Notes: generated by a model from the sequence alone, not told the origin. 64,000 nt of DNA from Actinomycetota bacterium (GCA_005790505.1 SXUP01000004.1:1-64000), one strand, 5' to 3'; positions 43,474 through 52,245 are shown, numbered from the stretch's first letter. A program made the numbers and translations.

Positions 43474-44655
43474 TTAGACCGTGCGAAGAATAATTGCGTC
43501 ACCTTGTCCGCCACCACCACACAATGCAGCAGCACCGACTCCACCACCACGACGATGAAGTTCGTGCAAGATCGTTAGTGCCAAACGATTGCCACTCATG
43601 CCGATTGGATGCCCAAGCGCAATGGCTCCACCATTGACATTGACAATGTTGTCTGTTATGCCCAACTCTCTCATTGATGCAATACCAACGGCGGCAAATG
43701 CTTCGTTGAGTTCAAAAAGATCCACATCAGAAATTTTCATTCCAGCACGATCAAGAGCTTTCATGATGGAGCGACTTGGTTGGTGCAATAACGATGCATT
43801 ATCTGGACCGGCCACCATCCCGTAAGAGATGATTTCTCCGAGGGGCTTGACACCCCGTGCCTCTGCTGCTTTTTTGGACATTACGACAACTGCAGAGCCA
43901 CCATCACTTATTTGACTCGCATTTGCCGCGGTAATCGTGCCGTCCTTGTCGAACGCTGGCTTGAGACCACCAAGAGACTCCATTGTCGTGTTGGCGCGCA
44001 CGCCTTCGTCATCTTTGACAATTAATGGGTCACCTTTCCGCTGAGCAATAGAAACTGGGATTATTTCATCAGTCAAACGACCTGCGGCAATCGCCTCTGC
44101 TGCGCGAACATTGCTCTTCATGGCTGCTTCATCTTGTTCTTGACGACTAATGCCGCCACTCGTGTAACGCTCAGTTCCAAGTCCCATCAGACATGCATCA
44201 AAGGCGCACCACAGTCCGTCTTTGATGATTGCATCGGAGAGATCAGTGTTTCCGTAGCGAAATCCACCGCGTGCGCCCATCGCCAAGTAGGGAGCATTTG
44301 TCATGCTTTCCATGCCGCCAGCAATGACGATGTCGGCATCACCAGATTGAATCATTTGATTTGCCAAATAAATAGAGTTCAGACCTGACAAACAAACTTT
44401 GTTGACGTTTATTGACGGAACATTCATTGGTATTCCGGCATTTACAGCGGCTTGACGTGAAGGCACTTGTCCCTGACCGGCCATCAAAACTTGTCCCATG
44501 ATCACATGCTCTACTTCGTGCGCTGCAACACCAGCGCGCTCAAGAGCAGCCTTGATAGCAAAACCCCCAAGTTCGGCTGCACTAAAAGATGCAAGTGCAC
44601 CGCTCATTTTTCCGATCGGAGTCCGAGCTCCTGCCACGATGTATGAACCGACCAT
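43474..44655 (-). CDS. Acetyl-CoA C-acetyltransferase (thiolase)
   Basis: Condenses two acetyl-CoA to acetoacetyl-CoA (or degrades it), 393 residues. The nucleophile Cys is in NKVCLSGLNSI (about residue 89), the second catalytic set is NVNGGAIALGHPIG (His) and CGGGGQGDAIIL (Cys). ATG 44655 (MVGSYIVAGARTPIG) gives the standard length; upstream Met is not used. It is divergent from ccr; together with the other genes of the window it feeds an ethylmalonyl-CoA pathway. Confidence 0.95.
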   Translation of the reverse strand: MVGSYIVAGARTPIGKMSGALASFSAAELGGFAIKAALERAGVAAHEVEHVIMGQVLMAGQGQVPSRQAAVNAGIPMNVPSINVNKVCLSGLNSIYLANQMIQSGDADIVIAGGMESMTNAPYLAMGARGGFRYGNTDLSDAIIKDGLWCAFDACLMGLGTERYTSGGISRQEQDEAAMKSNVRAAEAIAAGRLTDEIIPVSIAQRKGDPLIVKDDEGVRANTTMESLGGLKPAFDKDGTITAANASQISDGGSAVVVMSKKAAEARGVKPLGEIISYGMVAGPDNASLLHQPSRSIMKALDRAGMKISDVDLFELNEAFAAVGIASMRELGITDNIVNVNGGAIALGHPIGMSGNRLALTILHELHRRGGGVGAAALCGGGGQGDAIILRTV

Positions 44656-44697
44656 GTAAACCTCTTCTAACTTGAGCACCTCCGTTTGAGACGCGAG

Positions 44698-44730
44698 AGC
44701 CTTTAGCGTAGGGGACTCAAAGGCTTTTTT
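44698..44730 (+). promoter_or_regulatory. Hairpin with T-run in the leader of ccr
   Basis: AGCCTTT and AAAGGCT are separated by 14 bases and followed by TTTTT, a terminator-like shape only 18 bases before the ccr start at 44748. It may act as an attenuator of ccr or end a short upstream transcript. The long loop makes it weak. Confidence 0.4.
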
Positions 44731-44747
44731 GGGTATCGTCAACAGGT

Positions 44748-46079
44748 ATGGAACGTATTCTTGAAGCCATCCTTAACGGTGCAAACTCAGACCAATTAGC
44801 CTCGATCCCCTTGCCGGCGCACTATAGGGCGGCGCACGTGCTCAAGGCCGAACAAGAGATGTTCCTTGGCATGGCAAGCAACGATAAAGATCCCCGCCAA
44901 AGTGTGCACGTTGGCGATGTGCCGGTCCCAGAACTTGCGCCTGACGAGGCGGTGGTTGCAGTAATGGCATCCTCAATCAATTTCAATACGGTGTGGACCT
45001 CAATTTTTGAGCCGATAAGCACTTTTGGACCTCTGGCACGGCTTGGTCGCGAGAGTGAGTGGTCAAAGCGCCACGATCGTGACTATCAAGTCATCGGTAG
45101 TGATGCCTCAGGTGTTGTATTGCGAGTCGGAAGTGCTGTTCGTAACTGGAAACCTGGCGACAAAGTGACGGTCCATTGCAATCATGTTGATGACCAAGAC
45201 CCATCATCGCATGACGACTCAATGATGGGATCTAATCAACGCATCTGGGGGTATGAAACGAATTTTGGTGGCCTCGCAGATTTGTGCATTGTGAAAGCCA
45301 ATCAACTCATGCCCAAACCAGCCCATTTGTCTTGGGAAGAAGCAGCAGTTAATGCGCTTTGCAATAGTACGAGTTATCGCATGTTGGTGTCGCGCAATGG
45401 CGCCAACATGAAACAAGGTGATGTCGTGTTGATCTGGGGTGCAACTGGCGGCATCGGTGCATATGCAGTGCAGTATGTTCTAAATGGTGGTGGCATTCCC
45501 GTTGGAGTCGTCAGCTCCCCTGAAAAAGCGCAAATTTTACGCAACATGGGTTGCGAGGCAGTCATTGATCGCAGTGCAGCAAACTATAAGTTCTGGAACG
45601 ACGACAACACCCATAACGAGTCAGAGTGGCGTCGATTAGGAAAAGACATTCGTGAACTTGTAGGTGAAGACCCAGACATTGTTTTTGAGCACCCAGGTCG
45701 TTCCACATTTGGAGCATCAATGTATGTCGTAAAGCGGGGCGGCGTTGTTGTGACATGTGCGGCAACGAGCGGTTTCATGCTTGAGTTTGACAATCGGTTT
45801 TTTTGGATGCGGCTTAAGCGTCTAATTGGAAGCCACTTCGCCAACTACCGCGAAGCATGGGACGCGAATCGTTTGGTAAGCAAGGGGATGATCCATCCAG
45901 TTCTGTCGCGCGTGTTTGCGCTTGGTGATGTTGGTGAGGCTGCTTACCAAGTTCATCACAACATGCACGAAGGAAAGATTGGCGTGCTGTGTTTGGCGCC
46001 AACTGAAGGTCTTGGAATTGATGATCCAGAACTTCGAGCAAAAGTAGGCGAAAAAAATCTGACGTTTTTTCGTCGCTAA
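44748..46079 (+). CDS. ccr: Crotonyl-CoA carboxylase/reductase
   Basis: MDR-family enzyme that reductively carboxylates crotonyl-CoA to ethylmalonyl-CoA with NADPH and CO2, the key step of the ethylmalonyl-CoA pathway. The 443-residue length and the N-terminal RAAHVLKAEQEMF are typical. INFNTVWTSIFEPISTFG, GSDASGVVLRVG, WGYETNFGGLADLC and the cofactor site WGATGGIGAYAVQYVL are all recognisable family segments. It is divergent from thiolase and 16 bases before the epimerase gene, a functionally sensible arrangement. Confidence 0.95.
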   Translation: MERILEAILNGANSDQLASIPLPAHYRAAHVLKAEQEMFLGMASNDKDPRQSVHVGDVPVPELAPDEAVVAVMASSINFNTVWTSIFEPISTFGPLARLGRESEWSKRHDRDYQVIGSDASGVVLRVGSAVRNWKPGDKVTVHCNHVDDQDPSSHDDSMMGSNQRIWGYETNFGGLADLCIVKANQLMPKPAHLSWEEAAVNALCNSTSYRMLVSRNGANMKQGDVVLIWGATGGIGAYAVQYVLNGGGIPVGVVSSPEKAQILRNMGCEAVIDRSAANYKFWNDDNTHNESEWRRLGKDIRELVGEDPDIVFEHPGRSTFGASMYVVKRGGVVVTCAATSGFMLEFDNRFFWMRLKRLIGSHFANYREAWDANRLVSKGMIHPVLSRVFALGDVGEAAYQVHHNMHEGKIGVLCLAPTEGLGIDDPELRAKVGEKNLTFFRR

Positions 46080-46095
46080 ATAATTGGAGAATAAT

Positions 46096-46497
46096 ATGTT
46101 GCTGACAGAAATTGATCACATTGCAATAGCAGTCACAGATCTTGACGCTGCAATCGACTATTACAAACGTGCTTTTGGTGCTCGGGTTGATCATCGTGAA
46201 ATTGTTGAGAGCGATGGCGTCGAAGAAGCACTTCTAAAAGTGGCAGAGAGTTATATTCAGTTGCTCACCCCGACTCGACCCGATTCACCTGTGGCAAAAG
46301 CAATTGAAAAGCGTGGCGAAGGCCTGCATCATATTGGGTACCGAGTCGCCGACTGTGCGGAAGCACTTGCGTCCATGATTGCAGCGGGTGCCACCCCTAT
46401 TGACAAAGCGCCTCGTCCTGGAAGTCGCGGCACAACGGTTGCGTTTATTCACCCCAAAGGCAGTTACGGCACGCTGATTGAATTAGTGCAGGAATAA
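46096..46497 (+). CDS. Methylmalonyl-CoA/ethylmalonyl-CoA epimerase
   Basis: A 133-residue vicinal-oxygen-chelate protein. Metal-binding and catalytic residues lie in DHIAIAVTDLDAAIDYY, LQLLTP-type strand YIQLLTPTRPDSP, GLHHIGYRVADC and the C-terminal SYGTLIELVQE. It interconverts the (2R) and (2S) forms of methylmalonyl-CoA and ethylmalonyl-CoA. ATG 46096 has GGAGA upstream; the TTG at 46084 is not used. It follows ccr by 16 bases, consistent with a pathway operon. Confidence 0.93.
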   Translation: MLLTEIDHIAIAVTDLDAAIDYYKRAFGARVDHREIVESDGVEEALLKVAESYIQLLTPTRPDSPVAKAIEKRGEGLHHIGYRVADCAEALASMIAAGATPIDKAPRPGSRGTTVAFIHPKGSYGTLIELVQE

Positions 46498-46513
46498 AAA
46501 AACCTTTCAAACC

Positions 46514-47200
46514 ATGTGGAGATTTTTGGCATGGTCAATTTTTGGTATAGCTGTCGGATTCCGTAATAGTCGCCGAGTAAAAAAATTAATTACTGCTGAA
46601 CTTTATACAAAATCAACTTTTCATTTTGGAAAGTTTCATTGCAGTAGATTTTTTGTGGTTGTCGTGGTGACCTCAACAATGTTTGTGTATGCAGGTCTTG
46701 TGGTTCGTTTTAACAATATTCTGGATGTAATGGCATTTTCAATTTTTGCCAATGCTCTTATTGTCCACTTTTTTATCGACCTTGATACTCATTTATTGTT
46801 ACACCGGGTAAGTGTTAGGTCAGCTCTAACGGGATTCCCTTTGCTTGCAATCTCAGCGATCAATCAACATGATCTATCACGATTTCTAGGTTTGTTTGCA
46901 GGGTCATTTATGATGTGGGTTGTCTTGGCACTGTTGGCGCGTGTTGCGCGTGGAGGCCTAGGTCAAGGTGATGTCATGTTTGCACCTCTTCTTGGGGCGT
47001 TCATTGGATATATCTCTGTGGTGCAGGTATTTGTCGCTTTTGTAACAGCATTTCTTGTTGCCGGTTTGTGGGCTATTTGCGCCCTGGCCACCCGTCGTCT
47101 TTCAAGAAACTCACAGATTGCCTTCGGACCTTTTTTGGCGGTCGGGGCACAAATTGCCGTTTTCGCAGGGGCTCCGATTGTGCGGTGGTGGCTCGGCTGA
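46514..47200 (+). CDS. Type IV prepilin peptidase (A24 family)
   Basis: A 228-residue membrane peptidase with about seven helices. The two catalytic Asp are in IDLDTHLLLHRVS and GLGQGDVMFAPL (GxGD signature). The N-terminal methylase domain of PilD is absent, as in Tad-type peptidases. It is the likely processing enzyme for the Flp pilin and TadE-like proteins encoded 15 kb away. Composition looks more AT-rich than in neighbouring genes. Confidence 0.85.
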   Translation: MWRFLAWSIFGIAVGFRNSRRVKKLITAELYTKSTFHFGKFHCSRFFVVVVVTSTMFVYAGLVVRFNNILDVMAFSIFANALIVHFFIDLDTHLLLHRVSVRSALTGFPLLAISAINQHDLSRFLGLFAGSFMMWVVLALLARVARGGLGQGDVMFAPLLGAFIGYISVVQVFVAFVTAFLVAGLWAICALATRRLSRNSQIAFGPFLAVGAQIAVFAGAPIVRWWLG

Positions 47201-47404
47201 CAGATTCATCAAATCAAATACTTCAAGGGTGGGTAGATCCTCTCTGAGTCTCGTGTCAAATGTTTTGTTCTTTGTATCAGTGGCGCTGTTGCGGGGATAT
47301 CAAGTCTGATGCCAAACTTGCGACCAACTTCATGCAAACAACTACAGTTCGTGGTGATGTTTCTGATTTATGCGTAAGACTCAAAAATCTGGGGGAAATA
47401 CAAA

Positions 47405-48142
47405 GTGAAAGAACTAGCCGGAATGGTGGCGATTGTGACGGGTTCTTCAAGTGGCATTGGAGAGGCAACGGCTCAAAGGTTGTCCGCACTTGGAGCCACC
47501 GTGATTGTTAATTCATCAAGTTCTGTGGAGACGGGTCAAAAGATTTCGGCGTCGCTTCCTGGCGAAAGTATGTATATACAAGCAGACATAAGTGACAAGG
47601 CACAGGGAGAGTTATTGATTCAGAAGACTCTTGATGCGTTCGGCAAAATCGACTTATTAGTAAATAATGCGGGTTGGACAACGGTGGTGCCACACAGTGA
47701 TTTAGATGCGTTGACGGATGAGATTTTTCTCAAAACATTCGAGGTCAATGTTTTTGGCACTTGGTGGCTCACAAAAGCGGCAATGCCACACCTGAAGAAA
47801 TCAGATGATGGTCATGTCATTAACATCACGTCAGTTGCTGGTGTCAGACCTGTTGGTTCGTCTGTGGCGTACTCCATGACCAAAGCGGCACTCAATCAGA
47901 TGACACGACTGCTGGCAAAATCATGTGGACCAGTGCGGGTCAATGCTGTCGCTCCGGGGCTAGTTAGAACAGCATGGACGAAGGACTGGGATGCGCAACA
48001 TGCTGCCATGAAACATGCCACCCCACTTGGTCGCTCAGCAACATCAGATGACTGTGCAGAAGCAGTGCTAGCGCTTGTGCGTAATAAATACGTCACTGGT
48101 GAAGTCTTTGTTGTTGACGGTGGCCTAACGCAAATGACCTAA
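47405..48142 (+). CDS. SDR family oxidoreductase
   Basis: A 245-residue classical SDR. The cofactor site is VTGSSSGIGEATAQ, the NNAG motif is LLVNNAGW, catalytic Ser is in ITSVAG and Tyr/Lys in YSMTK. Start GTG 47405 has GGGGG nine bases upstream. FabG-like or acetoacetyl-CoA reductase activity is possible; the substrate cannot be told. The 204 bases upstream hold nothing I recognise. Confidence 0.88.
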   Translation: MKELAGMVAIVTGSSSGIGEATAQRLSALGATVIVNSSSSVETGQKISASLPGESMYIQADISDKAQGELLIQKTLDAFGKIDLLVNNAGWTTVVPHSDLDALTDEIFLKTFEVNVFGTWWLTKAAMPHLKKSDDGHVINITSVAGVRPVGSSVAYSMTKAALNQMTRLLAKSCGPVRVNAVAPGLVRTAWTKDWDAQHAAMKHATPLGRSATSDDCAEAVLALVRNKYVTGEVFVVDGGLTQMT

Positions 48143-48152
48143 TGCCAAGACA

Positions 48153-49046
48153 ATGATTGTTCATCTTATTGACGGTACTTATGAGTTGTATCGACAGCAT
48201 TTTGGTCAGGTAGTACGCAACAGCACGCCAGCACCGCTTGCTGCAACGTTAGGTGTGTTGACGTCCACATTGCAGTTGCTTACTGCCGGAGCAACGCATG
48301 TCGCAGTCGCAGTTGACCACGTAATTGAAAGTTTCCGTAATGATCTGTGGGAAGGCTATAAGACAAGTGATGGTATGGAACCAGAGATTCTTGGTCAATT
48401 ACCGTTTATGGAAGAAGCATTGCGAGCCCTGGGAGTACCTGTCTGGGCGATGGTGAAATACGAAGCAGACGATGCCTTGGCTGCAGGCGCACGTATCGCA
48501 GACGCCAACGAACAAGTGCAACAGGTGCAAATACTTACGCCAGATAAAGACCTTGGTCAAAGTGTGCGTGGCAACCGTGTTGTTCAGTACGACCGTCGGA
48601 ACAATTTGATAATTAATGAAGATGCGGTGCGCCATAAGTTTGGTGTCGGTCCAGAAAGCATTGCTGACTGGCTGGGACTGGTTGGTGACACAGCAGATGG
48701 TTTTCCGGGATTGCAAGGTTGGGGAGCAAAAAGTGCCTCTTCAGTTCTTGCAGTTTATAAAAAAATCAGTGCGATACCCGATAATGACAAACAATGGCTA
48801 GCCGACGGAGTCACGGTGCGTGGCGCATCAAAGTTGGCCGCAACACTTGCTACAAATAGGGAAGTGGCAATGTTGTTTAAAAAAATTGCAACAGTGGTTG
48901 ATGATGTTGATGATGATGTGCGCATTGGCGTTGTGGAAGATTGGCGGTGGAAAGGTCCGACATCAGCGCTTGGTTCAGTGGCCGACGAGTTAGGAAACAA
49001 GCAGATCAATGAGCGTGCTGAGCGAGCCATGGTGGGACGTGGATAG
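48153..49046 (+). CDS. Stand-alone 5'-3' exonuclease (Pol I N-terminal type)
   Basis: A 297-residue flap/5'-3' exonuclease. Acidic metal-binding residues appear in IDGTYELYRQ, VDHVIESFRNDLWEGYK, KYEADDALAAGA, TPDKDLGQ, and LVGDTADGFPGLQGWGAKSA with the H3TH helix. It resembles the N-terminal domain of DNA polymerase I but has no polymerase part. It probably acts in RNA primer or flap removal alongside a full Pol I elsewhere. Confidence 0.88.
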   Translation: MIVHLIDGTYELYRQHFGQVVRNSTPAPLAATLGVLTSTLQLLTAGATHVAVAVDHVIESFRNDLWEGYKTSDGMEPEILGQLPFMEEALRALGVPVWAMVKYEADDALAAGARIADANEQVQQVQILTPDKDLGQSVRGNRVVQYDRRNNLIINEDAVRHKFGVGPESIADWLGLVGDTADGFPGLQGWGAKSASSVLAVYKKISAIPDNDKQWLADGVTVRGASKLAATLATNREVAMLFKKIATVVDDVDDDVRIGVVEDWRWKGPTSALGSVADELGNKQINERAERAMVGRG

Positions 49047-49059
49047 TGAAGCAACGGCC

Positions 49060-49150
49060 AGGCGGTCTGCGGCACACACGTAAAACCGCTGAAGGCTGCT
49101 GCCTTCCGGCCCTGACCTGATTCACGGGTTCGTGTCGCACAGGACCCGAC
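49060..49150 (-). ncRNA. ffs: Signal recognition particle RNA (4.5S, small bacterial type)
   Basis: The minus strand carries GTCAGGGCCGGAAGGCAGCA, the conserved SRP RNA domain IV with the GGAA tetraloop and the symmetric loop that binds Ffh. Flanking segments 49064-49080 and 49131-49146 pair with each other (GGTCTGCGG...ACACG with CGTGTCGCACAGGACC) to close a long hairpin of about 90 nt. The ends are approximate. It is divergent from tRNA-Ser(GGA). Confidence 0.85.
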
Positions 49151-49243
49151 CGTTACCTCACCACCCACGTCACCACGGGCGATGAGTCTCAAGGATACCT
49201 TGCCGATAGCCTGCGACACCTGCGGCGCTGGTGACGGTGTCGG

Positions 49244-49328
49244 GGAAGGGTGCGAGAGCGGCCGAATCGGCACGCTTGGAAAGCGTGTGAAGTTAAAGCT
49301 TCCGTGGGTTCGAATCCCACCCCTTCCG
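49244..49328 (+). tRNA. tRNA-Ser (anticodon GGA)
   Basis: An 85-nt class II tRNA. The acceptor stem pairs GGAAGGG with CCCTTCC, discriminator G at 49328, anticodon loop TTGGAAA closed by CACGC/GCGTG, a long variable arm (TGAAG...CTTCC) and a T-arm GTGGGTTCGAATCCCAC. The CCA end is not encoded. The tadA ATG follows after two bases. Confidence 0.95.
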
Positions 49329-49330
49329 CG

Positions 49331-49780
49331 ATGGAACTTATAGACGCGATGCGAATTGCCCTCGAACAAGCGCGTGCTGCGCTTGCCCACGGAGATGTGC
49401 CAGTCGGTGCGGTGGTGTTGCTTGACGGCAATATCATTGCCGCTCGCCACAACGAACGCGAACAACTCCAAGACCCAACTGCCCACGCCGAAGTCTTGGC
49501 TTTGCGCGATGCAAGTGAAGTTTTGGGTCGTTGGAGACTTGAAGATTGCACTCTTGTTGTGACGCTGGAACCATGTGTGATGTGCGCGGGAGCCTTGCTT
49601 TCTGCTCGCATCGGCAAACTTGTTTATGGAGCAGCAAATTTTGAATCTGGGGCGACTGCTTCTTTATACAACGTAACAAGTGATCCGCGTCTTGGTCATA
49701 ATCCCCCAGTCGTGCACGGACTCTTGGCTGATGAATCAAGTGAGTTGCTGCGGTCATTTTTCGCTGAACTCCGCTCTTAG
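49331..49780 (+). CDS. tadA: tRNA-specific adenosine deaminase TadA
   Basis: Converts adenosine-34 to inosine in tRNA-Arg(ACG), 149 residues. The zinc site is HAEVLALRD (HAE) and EPCVMCAGAL (PC-x-x-C). The sequence GDVPVGAVVL is the typical N-terminal strand. ATG 49331 is two bases after the tRNA-Ser discriminator base, so tRNA 3' processing would leave a message that starts right before its AUG. A second tRNA-Ser follows 20 bases after the stop. Confidence 0.95.
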   Translation: MELIDAMRIALEQARAALAHGDVPVGAVVLLDGNIIAARHNEREQLQDPTAHAEVLALRDASEVLGRWRLEDCTLVVTLEPCVMCAGALLSARIGKLVYGAANFESGATASLYNVTSDPRLGHNPPVVHGLLADESSELLRSFFAELRS

Positions 49781-49799
49781 TGCCGATAACCTTCACAGC

Positions 49800-49886
49800 G
49801 GAAGAGTGCCAGAGCGGCCGAATGGGACGGTCTCGAAAACCGTTGTGGATGCAAGTTCACCGTGGGTTCAAATCCCACCTCTTCCG
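49800..49886 (+). tRNA. tRNA-Ser (anticodon CGA)
   Basis: An 87-nt class II tRNA. The acceptor stem pairs GGAAGAG with CTCTTCC, the anticodon loop is CTCGAAA with stem ACGGT/ACCGT, the variable arm is long, and the T-arm is GTGGGTTCAAATCCCAC. Discriminator G at 49886; CCA is not encoded. Confidence 0.95.
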
Positions 49887-49923
49887 CCGTGGAATTGATT
49901 GAGGTCAAATCAACAAGACTGGT

Positions 49924-50046
49924 TTAGCGTTGCTTGTCGGCGTACTTCTGAAAGGTCAGTAATCCGTACCAGAAAACACCGGTGAAGACGATGATTGAGA
50001 CGCCGCAACCAAAGCCAAACAGTGTGGCATTACTTATCGCTGTCAC
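49924..50046 (-). CDS. Small single-helix membrane protein
   Basis: A 40-residue ORF from GTG 50046: it reads MTAISNATLFGFGCGV then SIIVFTGVFWYGLLTFQK and ends in YADKQR. It has one transmembrane helix and a basic C-terminus, a sensible topology. Its start overlaps the stop of the two-helix protein gene at 50030, the usual sign of a coupled small gene. I do not recognise the family. Confidence 0.55.
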   Translation of the reverse strand: MTAISNATLFGFGCGVSIIVFTGVFWYGLLTFQKYADKQR

Positions 50047-50239
50047 GTCCACCCCTCGCTAACAACAATGCCCCAAGGGCAAGGATTGACGGAACCCAGA
50101 TCCCTACATAGATTCCGTTCAGCCGCCCGCTCAAGTCATCTTCGGCTGCTTGAAAATAGATTGTGACGCTCAGCACGAAACTCGCAAAGGCAGCAAGGAT
50201 GGCAGATCCCTTTAGGACAGTTTCAGGTTTTGGGGCCAT
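50030..50239 (-). CDS. Small two-helix membrane protein
   Basis: A 69-residue protein starting MAPKPETVLKGSAILAAFA with two helices (AILAAFASFVLSVTIYF and IYVGIWVPSILALGALLLA) and a short basic, acidic tail. ATG 50239 has GAAAGAG upstream; the in-frame ATG at 50281 is weaker. No family recognised. It probably forms a two-gene unit with the 40-residue protein that overlaps its stop codon. Confidence 0.65.
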   Translation of the reverse strand: MAPKPETVLKGSAILAAFASFVLSVTIYFQAAEDDLSGRLNGIYVGIWVPSILALGALLLARGGRDSDK

Positions 50240-50335
50240 ATTATTTTCTCTTTCAGAATATTTTAATCCACCTACCTTCAATAGTGTAAGCGGGTCTCAG
50301 TCGGTGGTGCGGTATTGTGCCGAGAGGTTTGTGCT

Positions 50336-50719
50336 TCATGCGGTAAGCATCTCGGAGAGCGTGTCAAGAGCGGTTTGGACCCCATCCTCGATCAGCGTGC
50401 TAAGGGAGTCTGGCTCAATCACAACGGTCCAAACTAAGGTGCATCTGCCGAGTTGGGGAATTATGCGCATGGTGGCCTGGTGCGTTTTGACAAAAGTATT
50501 GTTTACAACTCCATACTCAAGGAGCATTGACTCTTGGTCGCATAAAAATATCTCTTCTTGAATTTCTCCCACCCCAAGCATGGTCATCGTCCGAATTTTG
50601 CCGTCAAAAGAGCACTTCGTGATAGTCGGCACCCAATCAATGCGGGAAACGTTTCCAATTATCTCCCAAAGTCTGTGCGATGGAACAGGGAATTCTGCTG
50701 TCTTTTCGAAACGACTCAT
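50336..50719 (-). CDS. SRPBCC (START-like) superfamily protein
   Basis: A 127-residue protein. FEKTAEFPVPSHRLWEIIGN is a typical beginning of the helix-grip fold, and the central strands (IDWVPTITKCSFDG, ATMRIIPQLGRCTLVW) and C-terminal helix fit a polyketide-cyclase/START-type lipid binder. No catalytic residue can be assigned. It follows the peptidase gene by 2 bases. Confidence 0.7.
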   Translation of the reverse strand: MSRFEKTAEFPVPSHRLWEIIGNVSRIDWVPTITKCSFDGKIRTMTMLGVGEIQEEIFLCDQESMLLEYGVVNNTFVKTHQATMRIIPQLGRCTLVWTVVIEPDSLSTLIEDGVQTALDTLSEMLTA

Positions 50720-50721
50720 GG

Positions 50722-52215
50722 TCAACACTTAAGATTCTTCAAGGGTGGCTCAAGAGTAATGAGATAAGTATCAACAGGGTCAACGATGCATACACTTGAT
50801 CCGTATCCAGTGTGCTGGTCAGCTTCAGCCTCAATGAAAATGCCTTCTTGAAGTGTTTCTGCCATTGCTCGCGTGCTTTCAATCGGAGTTGCAGCATCTC
50901 CCGTGGTGCCAATTACCAGAATGGGTCCTGCGCCTGCACCGGTGATGGCAACACGAGTTACCTGCGAAGTTGGCCAAAACATACATGTATAGGAGTGAAT
51001 GAAACTTGGTCCAAGCCGCGGGGCAACAGCAAGAAACTGGTCGTTTGTTTCGTCAATCTCAGCAACGGTCAACGGCCCGGGATCATCAAGACAAGAAATT
51101 GCGATAAAGGCTTCAAGTTCGTTGCCATAGGTGCCATTGCTGTTGCGCTGAAAGTACTGGTCATTTAGTGAAAGTAAACCTTTACCATTGCCTTTTTGGG
51201 CGTCATAGAGGGCCTGTTCAAGGTCTGGCCACCGAGCGTCTGAGTACATCGCCTCAGCAATTGCGGTATAGGCGACGCTTTGATTAACAGAAGCTCGATC
51301 GGCAGTGACAACGAGCGGCTTGTCGTCGAGGCCGGCGATGAGTTTGTCAAGGGCATCACCAGGATTGCCGTTGTTATAAAAAATGCATTTTTTATTTGCA
51401 GCACACTTTTTCAAGAACATGTCTAGTGCTTTTTCAAACCCTGCTGCTTGTTGAAGTGCGCCTTGGATGGAATCAGCATTTGGGTCCGACGCGCCATCTA
51501 GCACTGCTGCCCGTACAGTGTCAGGAAACATTGTTGCCCATGTTGCACCAAGTTCACTGCCGTACGAGAATCCGAAGTAACTAATTTTTTTTTCGCCGAG
51601 CGCAGTACGAATTGTGTTCATGTCCCGAGCGGTTGCTTGAGTTGAAATATAGGGGAGGATTTTCCCACTTCGGGCACTGCATTGATCTACGAACTTTTCT
51701 GTGAGTTTTAAGATTTGTTCGACATCATTGGCATTGAGTGGGGTGTTGTCAGCGGCGAAGTATTCGTCGTATTCATCAATGCAGTCCACTGCGGGAGTTG
51801 AATCACCCGTACCGCGCGGATCCCATCCGATGATGTCAAAGTTAGACAGGAGATCTTGGCTTAAGTAGTACTCGGCATTTTCTGCAATCATCGTGCCACC
51901 AAAACCTGGACCACCAGGATTAACAAGCAGAGAACCGATGCGCTGGTTCGGTTCGTCAGCAGCGCGACGCATAAGACGTAGTGAAAATGTTCCGATCTCG
52001 GGGGCGTCGTAGTCGAATGGAACGACGATTGTGCCACACTCAAATTTGCCGCAGATTTTCCAAGTAATTTTTGGAGAACCATCTTGAACCTGAAGTGATG
52101 ATGAGGTGCTTGTTGCCGTCGACGCACTTGAGCAAGCAGCCAGACATATTCCCAAGATGCCCGCAAGTAGTAAAGCACAATGCCGAGTTGCGGTCTTGGA
52201 TAAATCTGTGAACAT
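50722..52215 (-). CDS. TAP-like alpha/beta hydrolase lipoprotein (S33 peptidase type)
   Basis: A 497-residue secreted lipoprotein: signal ALLLAGILGICLAAC with lipobox Cys28. The nucleophile Ser is in FGFSYGSELGATW, the oxyanion region is LVNPGGPGFGGT, and DIIGWDPRGTGDS is typical of the tripeptidyl-aminopeptidase (SlpD/SlpE, TAP-like C-terminal domain) group in actinobacteria. The acid and His are in LVIGTTGDAATPIE and ADQHTGYG. It probably degrades peptides outside the membrane. Confidence 0.9.
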   Translation of the reverse strand: MFTDLSKTATRHCALLLAGILGICLAACSSASTATSTSSSLQVQDGSPKITWKICGKFECGTIVVPFDYDAPEIGTFSLRLMRRAADEPNQRIGSLLVNPGGPGFGGTMIAENAEYYLSQDLLSNFDIIGWDPRGTGDSTPAVDCIDEYDEYFAADNTPLNANDVEQILKLTEKFVDQCSARSGKILPYISTQATARDMNTIRTALGEKKISYFGFSYGSELGATWATMFPDTVRAAVLDGASDPNADSIQGALQQAAGFEKALDMFLKKCAANKKCIFYNNGNPGDALDKLIAGLDDKPLVVTADRASVNQSVAYTAIAEAMYSDARWPDLEQALYDAQKGNGKGLLSLNDQYFQRNSNGTYGNELEAFIAISCLDDPGPLTVAEIDETNDQFLAVAPRLGPSFIHSYTCMFWPTSQVTRVAITGAGAGPILVIGTTGDAATPIESTRAMAETLQEGIFIEAEADQHTGYGSSVCIVDPVDTYLITLEPPLKNLKC

Positions 52216-52245
52216 CTCTGACGCAGACTAGGCGATAGTCGCGTT

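Noticed and set aside
46514-47200. AT-rich composition of the prepilin peptidase gene as a sign of transfer
   Set aside because: The impression was by eye only and the gene fits the resident Tad system, so horizontal transfer is not claimed.
49150-49243. Inverted repeat CGACACC...GGTGTCG between ffs and tRNA-Ser
   Set aside because: Low-complexity match with a long loop in a promoter region; no clear function.
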